NCBI RefSeq assembly: GCF_900537065.1
Contig: NZ_UNRC01000009.1
Location: forward strand, 1 to 64,000
Direction of reading: 5' to 3'
Source: Sphingorhabdus sp. Alg239-R122
GTDB taxonomy: Bacteria > Pseudomonadota > Alphaproteobacteria > Sphingomonadales > Sphingomonadaceae
Length of the DNA stretch: 64,000 nt
The notes below the pieces were generated by a model. That model did no database searches. It was not told the DNA's origin and saw nothing but the letters and a program-made list of their open reading frames with translations. This document shows positions 17,219 to 25,424 of the stretch, in pieces; the first letter of the stretch is position 1; the number at the start of each line of letters is the position of its first letter. The position numbers and the translations under genes are program-made.

Positions 17219-17914
17219 ATGAGTGACGCCATTAAGCTGCATCACAGCTGGAAACAGCCCTTGCTGGAGGAATTTCACTCTCCTTATATGCAGGCGCTCA
17301 AGCAGTTCCTGCTGTCGGAAAAGGCCGCGGGCAAGACAGTATATCCTGCAGGCAGTGAATATTTCCGGGCACTGGATCTAACACCACTCGGCAAGGTGCG
17401 GGTCGTGATACTGGGACAGGATCCCTATCATGGCCCAGGACAGGCGCACGGGCTGTGCTTCAGTGTGCGGCCTGGTGTCCGTCCGCCACCGTCCTTGCAG
17501 AATATCTACAAGGAGCTGCAGGATGATCTGGGCATAGAACGGCCTTCACACGGTTTTCTGGAACATTGGGCAGAGCAGGGTGTGCTACTTCTCAACAGTG
17601 TACTCACCGTCCGCGCAGGTGAGGCGGCTTCACATCGGGGACAGGGCTGGGAGAAGTTCACCGATGCCGTCATCCGCCTGATCGCCGCGCGCGATGAACC
17701 AGCGGTATTCATGTTGTGGGGCAGCTATGCCCAGAAAAAAGCGGCGTTTGTCGGTGAAGGCCGGCACAAAGTGCTGCGCGCCGTGCACCCATCGCCGCTA
17801 TCCGCACATCGCGGCTTTATGGGTTGCAGACATTTCAGTCAGGCAAATGCCTTTCTGGAAAGTAAGGGACTGGCGCCGATCGATTGGAGCATGCCGGATA
17901 TCAGTTCCGGTTAA
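17219..17914 (+). CDS. ung: Uracil-DNA glycosylase (family 1)
   Basis: Ung removes uracil from DNA to start base-excision repair. The catalytic water-activating motif [18 protein letters not shown] contains Asp68, and [11 protein letters not shown] carries the leucine-loop and catalytic His region. The 231-residue length is usual. Start at 17219 is chosen because the protein then begins [11 protein letters not shown]; an upstream GTG adds nine residues. Its stop overlaps the convergent esterase stop by about 3 bases. Confidence 0.96.
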   Translation: MSDAIKLHHSWKQPLLEEFHSPYMQALKQFLLSEKAAGKTVYPAGSEYFRALDLTPLGKVRVVILGQDPYHGPGQAHGLCFSVRPGVRPPPSLQNIYKELQDDLGIERPSHGFLEHWAEQGVLLLNSVLTVRAGEAASHRGQGWEKFTDAVIRLIAARDEPAVFMLWGSYAQKKAAFVGEGRHKVLRAVHPSPLSAHRGFMGCRHFSQANAFLESKGLAPIDWSMPDISSG

Positions 17915-18819
17915 GCGCGTTTCATAAATTCCACTATCTGCCGCATTGCCTTTTTACCTTCGCGGATTGGCAGCAGCATCCAGACGTGGAACATATCTTT
18001 ATATTCGTGATATTCGACAGTGGGTGCGTTGTCGCTGGTATCGGCTTTTTCTTTGAGCCGCCGGGCGTCAGGCAGCAGGATATCCCATGTCCCTGCGAAC
18101 ATCTGGATTGGCGGCAGGCCGTGCAGATCGCCGAAAAGCGGGCTAACGCGCGGGTCGGTGACGGGCAGGTTGCCTGCATACATCCTGCCAGATTCCTTCA
18201 GCCCAACCAGCGCAAGCATACGGTCACGCTTTTCAAGCTCCGGCTGCATCGGATGGGTTCCAGTGGCATCAAGCCAGGGTGAAAGCAGCACAAGCTGTGC
18301 GGGAAGCGGAGCACCTTCATCGCGCAGCATCTGCGATAGTGTGAGCGTCATGCCGCCGCCTGCACTGTCGCCCATAACGGTTATGTTCTGCGCGCCATGG
18401 GCAGCGGCCAGGTCCTGATAAAGCATCTGCATTTTGGGCAAGGTTTTTTCTGCCTTGCTTTCGGGGGCTAACGGATAGAGCGGGACAGTGGCCGATGCCC
18501 CCACCGCTTTGCACAGCCGCGCGACAAAACCCCAATGCGCGCTCGCAACGTCCATGATATAACCGCCGCCATGCAGGTAGAGAATATGCGGTGCACCGGG
18601 CGTTACACCACCTTTGGGCGTAAACGTATAGACTGGATATCCGCGGTCATGCGCTACATGAATGTCAAAATCGCGGTGGATGTATTTTCCGGGCAGGTCA
18701 GGGCCTTTTTCGCGCATTTTGCGAATACGGGCCGCTACTTTTTCAGGTTCTGAGAAAAAAGACTTTATACCCAGCATGGGCAGGAAAAGATTGACGATAC
18801 GGGCAGATAGGCTTGGCAT
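17911..18819 (-). CDS. Alpha/beta hydrolase, hormone-sensitive lipase-type esterase
   Basis: This 302-residue protein has the oxyanion-hole motif HGGGYIMD and nucleophile elbow GDSAGGG of the HSL (family IV) esterases. An Asp in [11 protein letters not shown] and a His in [11 protein letters not shown] complete the triad. It probably hydrolyses short acyl esters; the natural substrate is unknown. It overlaps ung tail to tail and has a tandem 14-bp repeat upstream of its start. Confidence 0.9.
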   Translation of the reverse strand: MPSLSARIVNLFLPMLGIKSFFSEPEKVAARIRKMREKGPDLPGKYIHRDFDIHVAHDRGYPVYTFTPKGGVTPGAPHILYLHGGGYIMDVASAHWGFVARLCKAVGASATVPLYPLAPESKAEKTLPKMQMLYQDLAAAHGAQNITVMGDSAGGGMTLTLSQMLRDEGAPLPAQLVLLSPWLDATGTHPMQPELEKRDRMLALVGLKESGRMYAGNLPVTDPRVSPLFGDLHGLPPIQMFAGTWDILLPDARRLKEKADTSDNAPTVEYHEYKDMFHVWMLLPIREGKKAMRQIVEFMKRA

Positions 18820-18849
18820 GGGAGATTGCTATCAGATGCTACAGCGCAT

Positions 18850-18913
18850 GGCCATATCAGATATGGCCAGTCGATACTGTTTGGCCGATACTGTTTGGCC
18901 GATACTGTTTGGC
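18850..18913. repeat. 8-bp-arm hairpin followed by three tandem copies of a 14-bp repeat
   Basis: GGCCATAT-CAG-ATATGGCC at 18850-18868 is a perfect hairpin. From 18872 to 18913 the unit CGATACTGTTTGGC is repeated three times exactly. The array lies between the divergent esterase (start 18819) and nuclease (start 18945) and could be an operator cluster or a replication-slippage repeat. Confidence 0.85.
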
Positions 18914-18944
18914 ATGTCAGCTCACGCAGGCTAGACGTGAATAT

Positions 18945-19517
18945 ATGACACGTAATTTTATTCGCACCCTGCTGTTTTTTGGCCTGCTTATCGGTGTCTA
19001 TTTTGCCATTGATTACTTGCCCATTGGCGGTGACCCTGAAGAAAACAGTCTTGAGCCCAAAGGCACGGCTGTGCGCGCGATTGATGGCGACAGTTTCCGC
19101 ATGGGCGAGGATGAGCTTAGGCTTACCGGGATGGATGCGCCCGAATATCGCCAGACATGCCATGATGCGTCAGGCGGCAGCTGGGACTGCGGCAAGACAG
19201 CCCGGGGTGCACTGGCTGCGTTGCTGCGTGAGGATGGACTCAGCTGCACGCTAAGCGCGCGCGACAATTTTGGACGTGGCATCGCCACATGTAGCACTGA
19301 CCGTACCTATGACATTGCGCAGACTATGGTGCACCGGGGCATGGCGGTGGCAAGTGGCGGCAATTTTGCGGGCGGGTTGGTGACGCCGACCTATGCCGAT
19401 GCCGAGCAGAAGGCGAAAAATGCGAAGCGCGGCATCTGGCAGGGTGAATTTACCATGCCGCGAGAATGGCGTGACTCCAACCCGCATAAACTTACCGGAG
19501 CTGCCGATGCGCCGTAA
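18945..19517 (+). CDS. Thermonuclease (SNase) family protein, membrane-anchored or secreted
   Basis: The start at 18945 gives a protein beginning with a signal or anchor segment (RTLLFFGLLIGVYFAIDYL). The staphylococcal nuclease fold follows: RAIDGDSFRM, LRLTGMDAPEYRQTC with the metal and substrate residues, CGKTARGALAALL, and AEQKAKNAKRGIWQGEF. Length is 190 residues. Two Cys pairs suggest disulfides and extracytoplasmic action. The open frame extends 5' through the tandem repeat, but that part has no family resemblance. Confidence 0.88.
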   Translation: MTRNFIRTLLFFGLLIGVYFAIDYLPIGGDPEENSLEPKGTAVRAIDGDSFRMGEDELRLTGMDAPEYRQTCHDASGGSWDCGKTARGALAALLREDGLSCTLSARDNFGRGIATCSTDRTYDIAQTMVHRGMAVASGGNFAGGLVTPTYADAEQKAKNAKRGIWQGEFTMPREWRDSNPHKLTGAADAP

Positions 19518-19554
19518 TGGTTTAGGATGACTTTAAGTTTGAGAGGATGACCCG

Positions 19555-19875
19555 ATGGCAGGCAGTGATGAAGAAGAATATGTGTATGACGAGGCTAGTG
19601 GAGAGTGGTTAAGTCCCGCTGAGGTTGCAGAACGAGATACGGTAGATGCCGATGATGAAAGCGTGGAAGTGTTTGATGGCGTTGGCAATCGTTTGTCCGA
19701 TGGCGACGCGGTGACACTTGTCAAAGACCTGAAGGTCAAGGGGGCTGGGCAGGTGCTTAAACGCGGCACGCTTATCAAATCCATACGCCTAACAGGCGAC
19801 GCACAGGAAATTGACTGCCGCCACGATGGTATAAAGGGGTTGGTGTTACGTGCAGAATTTGTACGGAAAAGATAA
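19555..19875 (+). CDS. PhnA C-terminal domain protein lacking the zinc ribbon
   Basis: This 106-residue protein matches the C-terminal domain of the YjdM/PhnA family: DGVGNRLSDGDAVTLVKDLK, VKGAGQVLKRGTLIKSIRL and IKGLVLRAEFVRK. The family normally has a four-Cys zinc ribbon at the N-terminus. Here the first 35 residues are acidic and have no Cys (EEEYVYDEASGEWLSPAE), so the ribbon has been lost or replaced. The biochemical role of the family is unclear. It is preceded by GAGAGGATG and stands alone. Confidence 0.85.
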   Translation: MAGSDEEEYVYDEASGEWLSPAEVAERDTVDADDESVEVFDGVGNRLSDGDAVTLVKDLKVKGAGQVLKRGTLIKSIRLTGDAQEIDCRHDGIKGLVLRAEFVRKR

Positions 19876-19953
19876 TAACATGCTTACGGAAATGCATGTC
19901 CCACTGCTATCGGTTCGCGGGGTTTTCGCACGCATAGGGTGGAGGTAGTTTTC

Positions 19954-20385
19954 ATGGAGGTACAGTCACGTACCCGCATATTCTTCCGATGGCTATTGGC
20001 GCTTCTATACCTCGCCGCCGGGATTATGCATATTCGCTCACCTGCCGGTTTCCTTGCGATTACACCTGATTGGGTGCCCTATCCAGAGCAGGTGGTTTTC
20101 ATCACGGGGGTTGCGGAAATTGCAGGAGCCATAGGTCTGATGACACAGCACTGGCGCCGGGCTGCGGGCATTGGTCTGGCACTTTATGCATTCTGTGTGT
20201 GGCCCGCCAATATCAACCATGCCGTGAATGATATAGCTGTTGGTGGCCGGACGCTGGGTTGGGGCTATCACGCCCCAAGGCTGTTATTGCAACCCGTAAT
20301 CATATGGTGGGCTTTGTGGGCAAGCGGCGGCACAAACTGGCCATTCGGGCAGCGCGGTGATGCTGCTGACTGGGTAGACCCTTAA
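19954..20385 (+). CDS. DoxX family membrane protein
   Basis: Start ATG 19954 has GGAGG 9 bases upstream; a GTG at 19939 overlaps that site and is less likely. The 143-residue protein has four hydrophobic helices and the DoxX-like LYLAAGIMHIRSPAGFLAI and ITGVAEIAGAIGL pattern. Members occur in sulfur or redox metabolism and as undefined membrane subunits; no partner is visible here. Confidence 0.85.
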   Translation: MEVQSRTRIFFRWLLALLYLAAGIMHIRSPAGFLAITPDWVPYPEQVVFITGVAEIAGAIGLMTQHWRRAAGIGLALYAFCVWPANINHAVNDIAVGGRTLGWGYHAPRLLLQPVIIWWALWASGGTNWPFGQRGDAADWVDP

Positions 20386-20446
20386 AGCTGGCCCGCGGAA
20401 CAAAAACTCCCTGGCTTTGTTACTTCCTTACAGAATGGAGTAAATT

Positions 20447-20599
20447 ATGGAACGTCACGGAGACGAAGTTGAAGTCACAACGGAAGAGGCTAGCGCAGGT
20501 GCGCGGCGGCACAATGTGCGCTACGTGCTCGCTGGCTCGCTTTTGTTAGCCATCATTGCAATGACCATTGCATGGGCCCTCCCGGCCTTGCTGAGCTAG
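20447..20599 (+). CDS. Small single-pass membrane protein (50 residues)
   Basis: A 50-codon frame starts at ATG 20447 with GGAG 6 bases upstream and ends TAG 20597-20599. The first 27 residues are charged (MERHGDEVEVTTEEASAG then RRHNVRY) and the last 23 are one hydrophobic helix (VLAGSLLLAIIAMTIAWALP). The good ribosome-binding site and clean soluble/TM layout support it as real. It lies 11 bases before the lipocalin start, so the two may be cotranscribed. Unknown function. Confidence 0.6.
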   Translation: MERHGDEVEVTTEEASAGARRHNVRYVLAGSLLLAIIAMTIAWALPALLS

Positions 20600-20610
20600 G
20601 CTGCATATAT

Positions 20611-21168
20611 ATGATTTTGAAAAACCGGGCGACTGCCCTGATCCTACTGGCCATGGCGGGGTCTGTAATGCTGGCGGGATGTGCCACTTTTGAAAAAGGG
20701 CCTGTGGGCAATACTGCTGTGCCTCAGCCTGCTAAAACGGTCGATCTCGACCGCTATCTAGGACGCTGGTATGAAATGGGCCGATACGAAGCGGGCTTCC
20801 AGAAAGGCTGTGAAGCCGTAACTGCCGACTACACCCTGCGCGATGACGGCAAGATCCGGGTCGTCAACAGCTGCCGCAAAGGCAGCGTAGATGGCAAGTT
20901 CAGCACTGCTACCGGTAAGGCCAAGATCGTTAAAGACAGTGGCAATGCCAAGCTGCGTGTCTCGTTTTTTGGCCCCTTTTACGGCGATTACTGGGTGCTT
21001 GACCGTGCCCAGGACTACAGTTGGGCAATTGTCGGTGAGCCAAGTGGGCGCTATTTATGGATGCTTAGCCGCGAAGCCAAACCAGACCCAGAAGTGCGCG
21101 CCCATATTGAAAGCAGGGTGAAGGAACTGGGCTATGACTGGAGCCTTGTGCGCCTGACGAAGCACTAG
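20611..21168 (+). CDS. blc: Bacterial lipocalin (Blc-like lipoprotein)
   Basis: The start at 20611 gives a lipoprotein signal with lipobox MLAGC. The mature barrel starts with the lipocalin GxW motif (YLGRWYEMGRYE), then the conserved FQKGCEAVTADY, FFGPFYGDYWVLD and YLWMLSR strands. Blc proteins bind lysophospholipids or fatty acids at the outer membrane. At 185 residues the size is normal. It ends overlapping by 4 bases with the convergent SRAP gene. Confidence 0.92.
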   Translation: MILKNRATALILLAMAGSVMLAGCATFEKGPVGNTAVPQPAKTVDLDRYLGRWYEMGRYEAGFQKGCEAVTADYTLRDDGKIRVVNSCRKGSVDGKFSTATGKAKIVKDSGNAKLRVSFFGPFYGDYWVLDRAQDYSWAIVGEPSGRYLWMLSREAKPDPEVRAHIESRVKELGYDWSLVRLTKH

Positions 21169-21782
21169 GGTGCATCATTCATGACTTTGCGGACCATCCA
21201 TTCCGGCGGATAGGGCTCGACCAATCTTTGCGCGATGTCCCATTCTGCGCGCAGCCACATGTCATGATCTTCGCCGCGCAATATGACCGGCATGTAGGAT
21301 GGATTGATTTCCTCCACCAATGCGTTCGCATCACAGGTCAGCATGGCAAAGCTCGGAACTTCGCTGTCGCGGCAGATGCCGGCAATGGCAAATACCGGCT
21401 CTGCGGGCAGGTAGAACCAGTGCTGCGCCTTTCGTCCGGTCCGGGGGTCTGCATGGCGCGACCAGGTTGCAAAGCGCGTTACCGGGATCAGGCACCGGAA
21501 TTCGGTGTGCCTCAGGTTGCCGATCCAGAAAGGGCTTGTAAGGTTGCGCACTGTGGTAACCGGGCGATAGTCACGCGGATCGGGAATGGAAGAAAACGAA
21601 CTGGGCGGCGGTACGCCCCAGATGCGCGGTACCAGCCTTTTCTCATGGCGTCCCTGCACAATAACCGGCACGGGCCGCCCCGGCGCAGCATATCCGCCCG
21701 CCCATGGATCCTTTCCCGCATCGGCATCGAATGTTGCGGCGATGGTAGGGGCGTCGGTGTCGAGGCGGTAGAGTTGTGTCAT
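21165..21782 (-). CDS. SRAP (YedK/HMCES-like) family protein, catalytic residues missing
   Basis: This 205-residue protein has the SRAP fold landmarks: WGVPPPSSF, GNLRHTEFRCLIPVTRF, FAIAGICRDSEVPSFAMLTCDAN and MPVILRGEDHDMWL. In active SRAP proteins Cys2 crosslinks to abasic DNA, aided by an Asn (NAR), a Glu (YEW) and a His (H-x-RMP). Here residue 2 is Thr, NAR is VRNL, YEW is FATW, and the His position reads INPSYMP. It cannot use the known crosslink chemistry. It sits 2 bases after the two-TM Nudix gene on the same strand, so the two may be cotranscribed. Confidence 0.85.
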   Translation of the reverse strand: MTQLYRLDTDAPTIAATFDADAGKDPWAGGYAAPGRPVPVIVQGRHEKRLVPRIWGVPPPSSFSSIPDPRDYRPVTTVRNLTSPFWIGNLRHTEFRCLIPVTRFATWSRHADPRTGRKAQHWFYLPAEPVFAIAGICRDSEVPSFAMLTCDANALVEEINPSYMPVILRGEDHDMWLRAEWDIAQRLVEPYPPEWMVRKVMNDAP

Positions 21783-21784
21783 TT

Positions 21785-23251
21785 TTATGCGCGATTAAAA
21801 AAACGGTCAATTTCGTCTGGATGCCCGGTACATGCATATTCAACCATCTCGGTGAGCATTTCGAGCTGGAATGAAAGCCGGATGCCTTCCTTGTCTTTCA
21901 GGTCGTTCATCATACGAACCAGAGCGGCATGGACCGAGGCTGTTTTTTCACCCTTGATCCGGTAACTTTCATCAGAGGCGAATAGCTGCGACAGCTCCTG
22001 TTCTTCATCGCTATGCCGGTGTTGCTCGCTAAGTTGCTGCCAGGTGCAGCCAAGTGAGGCGAGAAAGAAAAATTCCGGCTTACCACCCCGGAACAAATAG
22101 CTGGCAAACCCGATAGGCAATATATCCACGCTCTGTATCGTATCCTGGCCGCGACCCTCAATGCCAAGCTCTTCACGAAGCTCACGCTTTGCACCTTTGA
22201 ATAGCAATTCCATAAAATCCTGTTCTTCATTGATAGAGGTGATATCTGCTCCGTCAAGCGAACCTGAACCACTGGGGGCGAGAAGTCCCGCAGATTCTAT
22301 ATTGGCCGCTGTTTGATCAACTAGGGTGAGATAGCCGTCGCTTGTGAATGCCAACACCGAGACCCCGATCTGGTTTGAGCAGAGTGATACAGGATACGGG
22401 CGGAGTTCATACTTGGCACCCCTCAGTTTTTTCAGAAAGAAATCAAAGCCGTTGTAAATGATCCTGCGCGTCCTGGCGTCGATAACCTGCATGAACGAAA
22501 TATCGTTCGTGGCGAGGTTGGTAAGATATTGCGCTTTTTGCAACCGTACCTTTGGCGGTAATTTCCCGTCCTTATCGATAATCAGGTCCGTGCAGAAACG
22601 GACCTTATCGCCGTCATGGAAATGTTTGCTGGATAGTGTGCGGTTCAATTCTATGTGCGGCTGTATCTTGTTCCTAACATAGGCAGGCGGAACGAAAACC
22701 GACGCGTCGCAATAATAGGCTATGCCAGCCCCGTGGGTCTTGATCAGACAGTCGCTTACCCTTTCGCTCCACGCGCCGAAACCGTTGTGCAACCAGATGA
22801 TGTTGTAGCCAGCGTCCTTGTACAATCGGGGCAGGGTGATTTTATCGCGGTATTCCTCAGAAAACCTGTAGTTGAAAAAATCAACAATCTTGATCCTGTT
22901 GATATAGGCTTCCGCTGATCTGAACAGGGACTTGGTATGCAGTTTCCGCGCCAGAAGGTCAAAAATGATAAGATATGCTGATAGCGAAAGTGGAATGCTA
23001 AAAATCAATGTTCGCACCAGATTCTCATGGTTCAGGATCAGGGAAACCAGTGATATGAGAAATATCATGATGGCGATCGGCAATACGAGCTTGGCTTCCT
23101 TGTCCCTGGCATCTGTCCTTATTTCAGAACTGCCCAATATCCTTTCCACATCCTTTTTTTTGTCCCGAGCTTTGCGGCTTTCTGCACAAGCTTCTCGCCA
23201 CGCGTTGTAGATTATGCGTATGCCGATCTTTTCCGCTATCCAGTTGAACAT
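21785..23251 (-). CDS. Two-TM membrane protein with C-terminal Nudix-like domain
   Basis: This 488-residue protein has two hydrophobic segments (about 55-73 and 79-99), a middle region (about 110-290) I cannot place, and a C-terminal Nudix-type domain. The Nudix box is E348-x7-R356-E357-L-R-E360-E361-L-G363-I364; the usual Gly six residues before E348 is Glu here. Upstream GLLAPSGSGSLDG and GVSVLAFTSDGYLTLV fit the Nudix core. N-terminal 50 residues are charged and cytoplasmic. GC content is visibly lower than in neighbouring genes. It is the upstream gene of the degenerate SRAP gene (2-base gap). A nucleotide-sensing or hydrolysing membrane protein is likely; the substrate is unknown. Confidence 0.75.
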   Translation of the reverse strand: MFNWIAEKIGIRIIYNAWREACAESRKARDKKKDVERILGSSEIRTDARDKEAKLVLPIAIMIFLISLVSLILNHENLVRTLIFSIPLSLSAYLIIFDLLARKLHTKSLFRSAEAYINRIKIVDFFNYRFSEEYRDKITLPRLYKDAGYNIIWLHNGFGAWSERVSDCLIKTHGAGIAYYCDASVFVPPAYVRNKIQPHIELNRTLSSKHFHDGDKVRFCTDLIIDKDGKLPPKVRLQKAQYLTNLATNDISFMQVIDARTRRIIYNGFDFFLKKLRGAKYELRPYPVSLCSNQIGVSVLAFTSDGYLTLVDQTAANIESAGLLAPSGSGSLDGADITSINEEQDFMELLFKGAKRELREELGIEGRGQDTIQSVDILPIGFASYLFRGGKPEFFFLASLGCTWQQLSEQHRHSDEEQELSQLFASDESYRIKGEKTASVHAALVRMMNDLKDKEGIRLSFQLEMLTEMVEYACTGHPDEIDRFFNRA

Positions 23252-23276
23252 TCTCGAAGCTTCTTTCTAGAACAGG

Positions 23277-24029
23277 TCATGCTGGTGGTGGCCCGCAGCG
23301 CCACTGCGGCATCGCCATGTTCCCAAGTGCCACCTGCACCGCTGCCGCAGCCTGTAGCCTTGTTGAATCGAGCAGCGGGAGCGGTGAAACATCCGGCGTC
23401 ACCAGCAGCGGGATTTCGGTGCACACCAAAGCCGCGGCATCGCATTCCGCTTCTTTCAACCCTTCTATAATCCGCACAAAACCATCCCGTGTCTCGTCCC
23501 TGAATTCGCCCAGGCACAGTTCCTCGAATATCGCATCATGAATATAGGCCCGGTCCGCGTCCCCGGGTATCGCGCGTTCCAGCCCGTGCCGTGCCAGCGC
23601 CCCCTTGTACACCGGCCCTTCCATCGTCCAGTCGGTGCCCAGCACGCCAATATGGCGATACCCGCGCGCCTTGGCCTCGCGGGCCACCACTTCGGCAATA
23701 TGCAGGCACGGGATCGGGAAACCTTCCCCCGGCTGTTCCAGCGCGATATGTGCTGTATTATCAGGCAGGATAAAGAAATCCGCACCCGCCGCGGCCAGCC
23801 GCCGTGCATCCTCCAGGAACAGCGCGCGCAGCCCCGCAAGATCGCCCGCCTCCCACATCTCCATCGCATGGTGCATGGCAATGCCCGACATCGTGATCTG
23901 CGGATGGTTGTGCGGCCCCATCGCCGCGATACCCTCCTGCCACACCGTCCGGTAAGACAGCGTCGCGCCCTCTGCGCTGTGCGCTAATATGCCGACATGC
24001 TTGCTAGGTACGGGAGTATATCGCGTCAT
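23277..24029 (-). CDS. Aspartate/glutamate racemase family protein
   Basis: The start at 24029 is used because an in-frame start at 24068 would overlap the lipoprotein gene's end. The protein has 250 residues and the Asp/Glu racemase two-lobed pattern. The second catalytic Cys is kept (VCTEIPLLV); the first position, normally in C-N-T, reads PDNTAH, so Asp replaces Cys. Family members with one Cys are known (E. coli YgeA). Substrate and direction are not predictable. It lies on the same strand as the lipoprotein at 24049. Confidence 0.85.
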   Translation of the reverse strand: MTRYTPVPSKHVGILAHSAEGATLSYRTVWQEGIAAMGPHNHPQITMSGIAMHHAMEMWEAGDLAGLRALFLEDARRLAAAGADFFILPDNTAHIALEQPGEGFPIPCLHIAEVVAREAKARGYRHIGVLGTDWTMEGPVYKGALARHGLERAIPGDADRAYIHDAIFEELCLGEFRDETRDGFVRIIEGLKEAECDAAALVCTEIPLLVTPDVSPLPLLDSTRLQAAAAVQVALGNMAMPQWRCGPPPA

Positions 24030-24048
24030 GTCCGGTTTGACAGTCTGG

Positions 24049-25047
24049 TCATTGCGGCCGCCTGCCAATAACGGTGCCGATAAAGAACATCTCGTTCAGG
24101 CCGTCAAAATTCTTGTCCTCAGAGTAGGTGAACACATAACCGAATTCCGAACCCTGGGGGCCAAAAAATGAACCATTAATCTGGACTTCGTTGCCATTTC
24201 CATCTGCCATGAGACCAAAGATTCCCGAAGTCTCCTGGTTCACCGTGATGGTGTTTTCGCCCGAGTAAGTGCCCAATTCGATTGTGTCGCCTGACCCGAA
24301 CGCTTCGAAACGAAGCGAGGATGTGACAACCCCGGTCGACAGGTTGACACTCAAGCTGGCATCGCCGCCCACGATCCCGCGTATCTTTACGCCGGTGCCG
24401 TCGCGCGCATCATACACCGTGCCACTGATGACAAAGTCGTCAAAGGAAACCTGCGTCTGTGAAGGCTGGTCATCGGGATGCGTTGGCACACCGAAAATAC
24501 AGGTGGCCAGGCTGCGTATCTGCGTACCGGATGTGGCGCTTCCCTCAATATTGATTTCGGCGCGGCGGACATAGTCGTTCGGGAACGCCAGCGTACGGAA
24601 AATCGTGAAAGTCTCGAACGCTCCCTGTGTTCTTGAATTCTTGACATAGGTTATCTGGTCGGAGGGGCTGGCCGCCCTGTCGTCCGGTCCGAATATCTGC
24701 TGCACATTATTGGGGGTGAAAACCGTGTAAGCTTCATCCACTGCGGAATATGTGATGAGTCCGTCGGCACCAAAAACCTGTGTCGCTTCCCGGCCTGGCG
24801 CGAAATTGTCGGCCCTGGGAATAAACGCCTCACACGCTGTGGCGAAGTTCTGGTCACCTGTCAGGTCATCAAATTTGGTGTAGGTAAAGGGGGCGGGCGT
24901 AGGCGTGGGGCTAGGCGTAGGGCTTGGAGCCGGGCTGGGATTGGGCAGGACAACGCTGGGCGTTCCGGAACTTGAATCGCCGCCGCCACATGCGGTCAGA
25001 GCGACAGTGGACAACAAACCCGCAACCAAAGAAGTTTTACGCACCAT
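24049..25047 (-). CDS. Lipoprotein with Pro-rich linker and beta-barrel-like C-terminus
   Basis: This 332-residue protein starts with a lipoprotein signal, lipobox VALTAC, a Gly/Ser stretch and a Pro-Thr-Ser linker (PAPSPTPSPTPTPAP). The remaining 270 residues look like beta-rich repeats (TSGTQIRSLATCIFGVPTHP, NGSFFGPQGSEFGYVFTYSE), as in the handle-barrel C-lobe of TbpB-like surface lipoproteins. GSFFGPQGSE with a late FIGTVIGR is reminiscent of those. The family call is tentative. Upstream lies a gene-free stretch of 377 bases. Confidence 0.65.
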   Translation of the reverse strand: MVRKTSLVAGLLSTVALTACGGGDSSSGTPSVVLPNPSPAPSPTPSPTPTPAPFTYTKFDDLTGDQNFATACEAFIPRADNFAPGREATQVFGADGLITYSAVDEAYTVFTPNNVQQIFGPDDRAASPSDQITYVKNSRTQGAFETFTIFRTLAFPNDYVRRAEINIEGSATSGTQIRSLATCIFGVPTHPDDQPSQTQVSFDDFVISGTVYDARDGTGVKIRGIVGGDASLSVNLSTGVVTSSLRFEAFGSGDTIELGTYSGENTITVNQETSGIFGLMADGNGNEVQINGSFFGPQGSEFGYVFTYSEDKNFDGLNEMFFIGTVIGRRPQ

Positions 25048-25424
25048 GGATTTCCCCTTTTATCTTGGCCCCTTGCACTGTGATATGTAGAGCCAGTCAG
25101 GAACGGGAATAACGCCAAATCCACACTTTTTGCAATAAGTTATCTGTATGGCTTCCATTGAAACGCGGACATGCAATAATTTCCTGCATAAGCAATAATA
25201 TTCCAAAAGCCGCGAAAGTGCCGGCAGGTCAGGTAAATTGGGCGGCCGGGTAAACCGTGCCCTGATTGGCATATTGTATATGTCCAGGTGATATGGCGAA
25301 CTGAAATACAGTTTTATGGCTTTGTTTTGAGGTGAATAGCAGGTTTATTCCCTTTCTGTGACCGGTGTCACTCATCATCACGCCGTCCGGGGTGACTATG
25401 TCTTCGAACCACAGGAGACGAACC
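25048..25424. other. Gene-free stretch, 377 bases
   Basis: The region between the divergent lipoprotein (start 25047) and the small secreted protein (start 25425) holds the promoters of both. I see no convincing gene, tRNA or long repeat. A 70-codon minus-strand frame with two Cys pairs at 25060-25272 lacks a ribosome-binding site and is not listed. Confidence 0.6.

Noticed and set aside
16543-17232. Minus-strand open frame (229 codons) opposite the lipoprotein at 16582
   Set aside because: The plus strand has a lipobox and plausible composition; the minus product has none and no ribosome-binding site.
18872-18913. Possible start of a CRISPR array (three identical 14-bp units)
   Set aside because: Units are directly adjacent with no spacers, too short, and no cas genes are in the window.
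25060-25272. Minus-strand 70-codon frame with two Cys pairs, possible zinc-ribbon protein
   Set aside because: No ribosome-binding site, poor Cys spacing and unusual composition; more likely chance.
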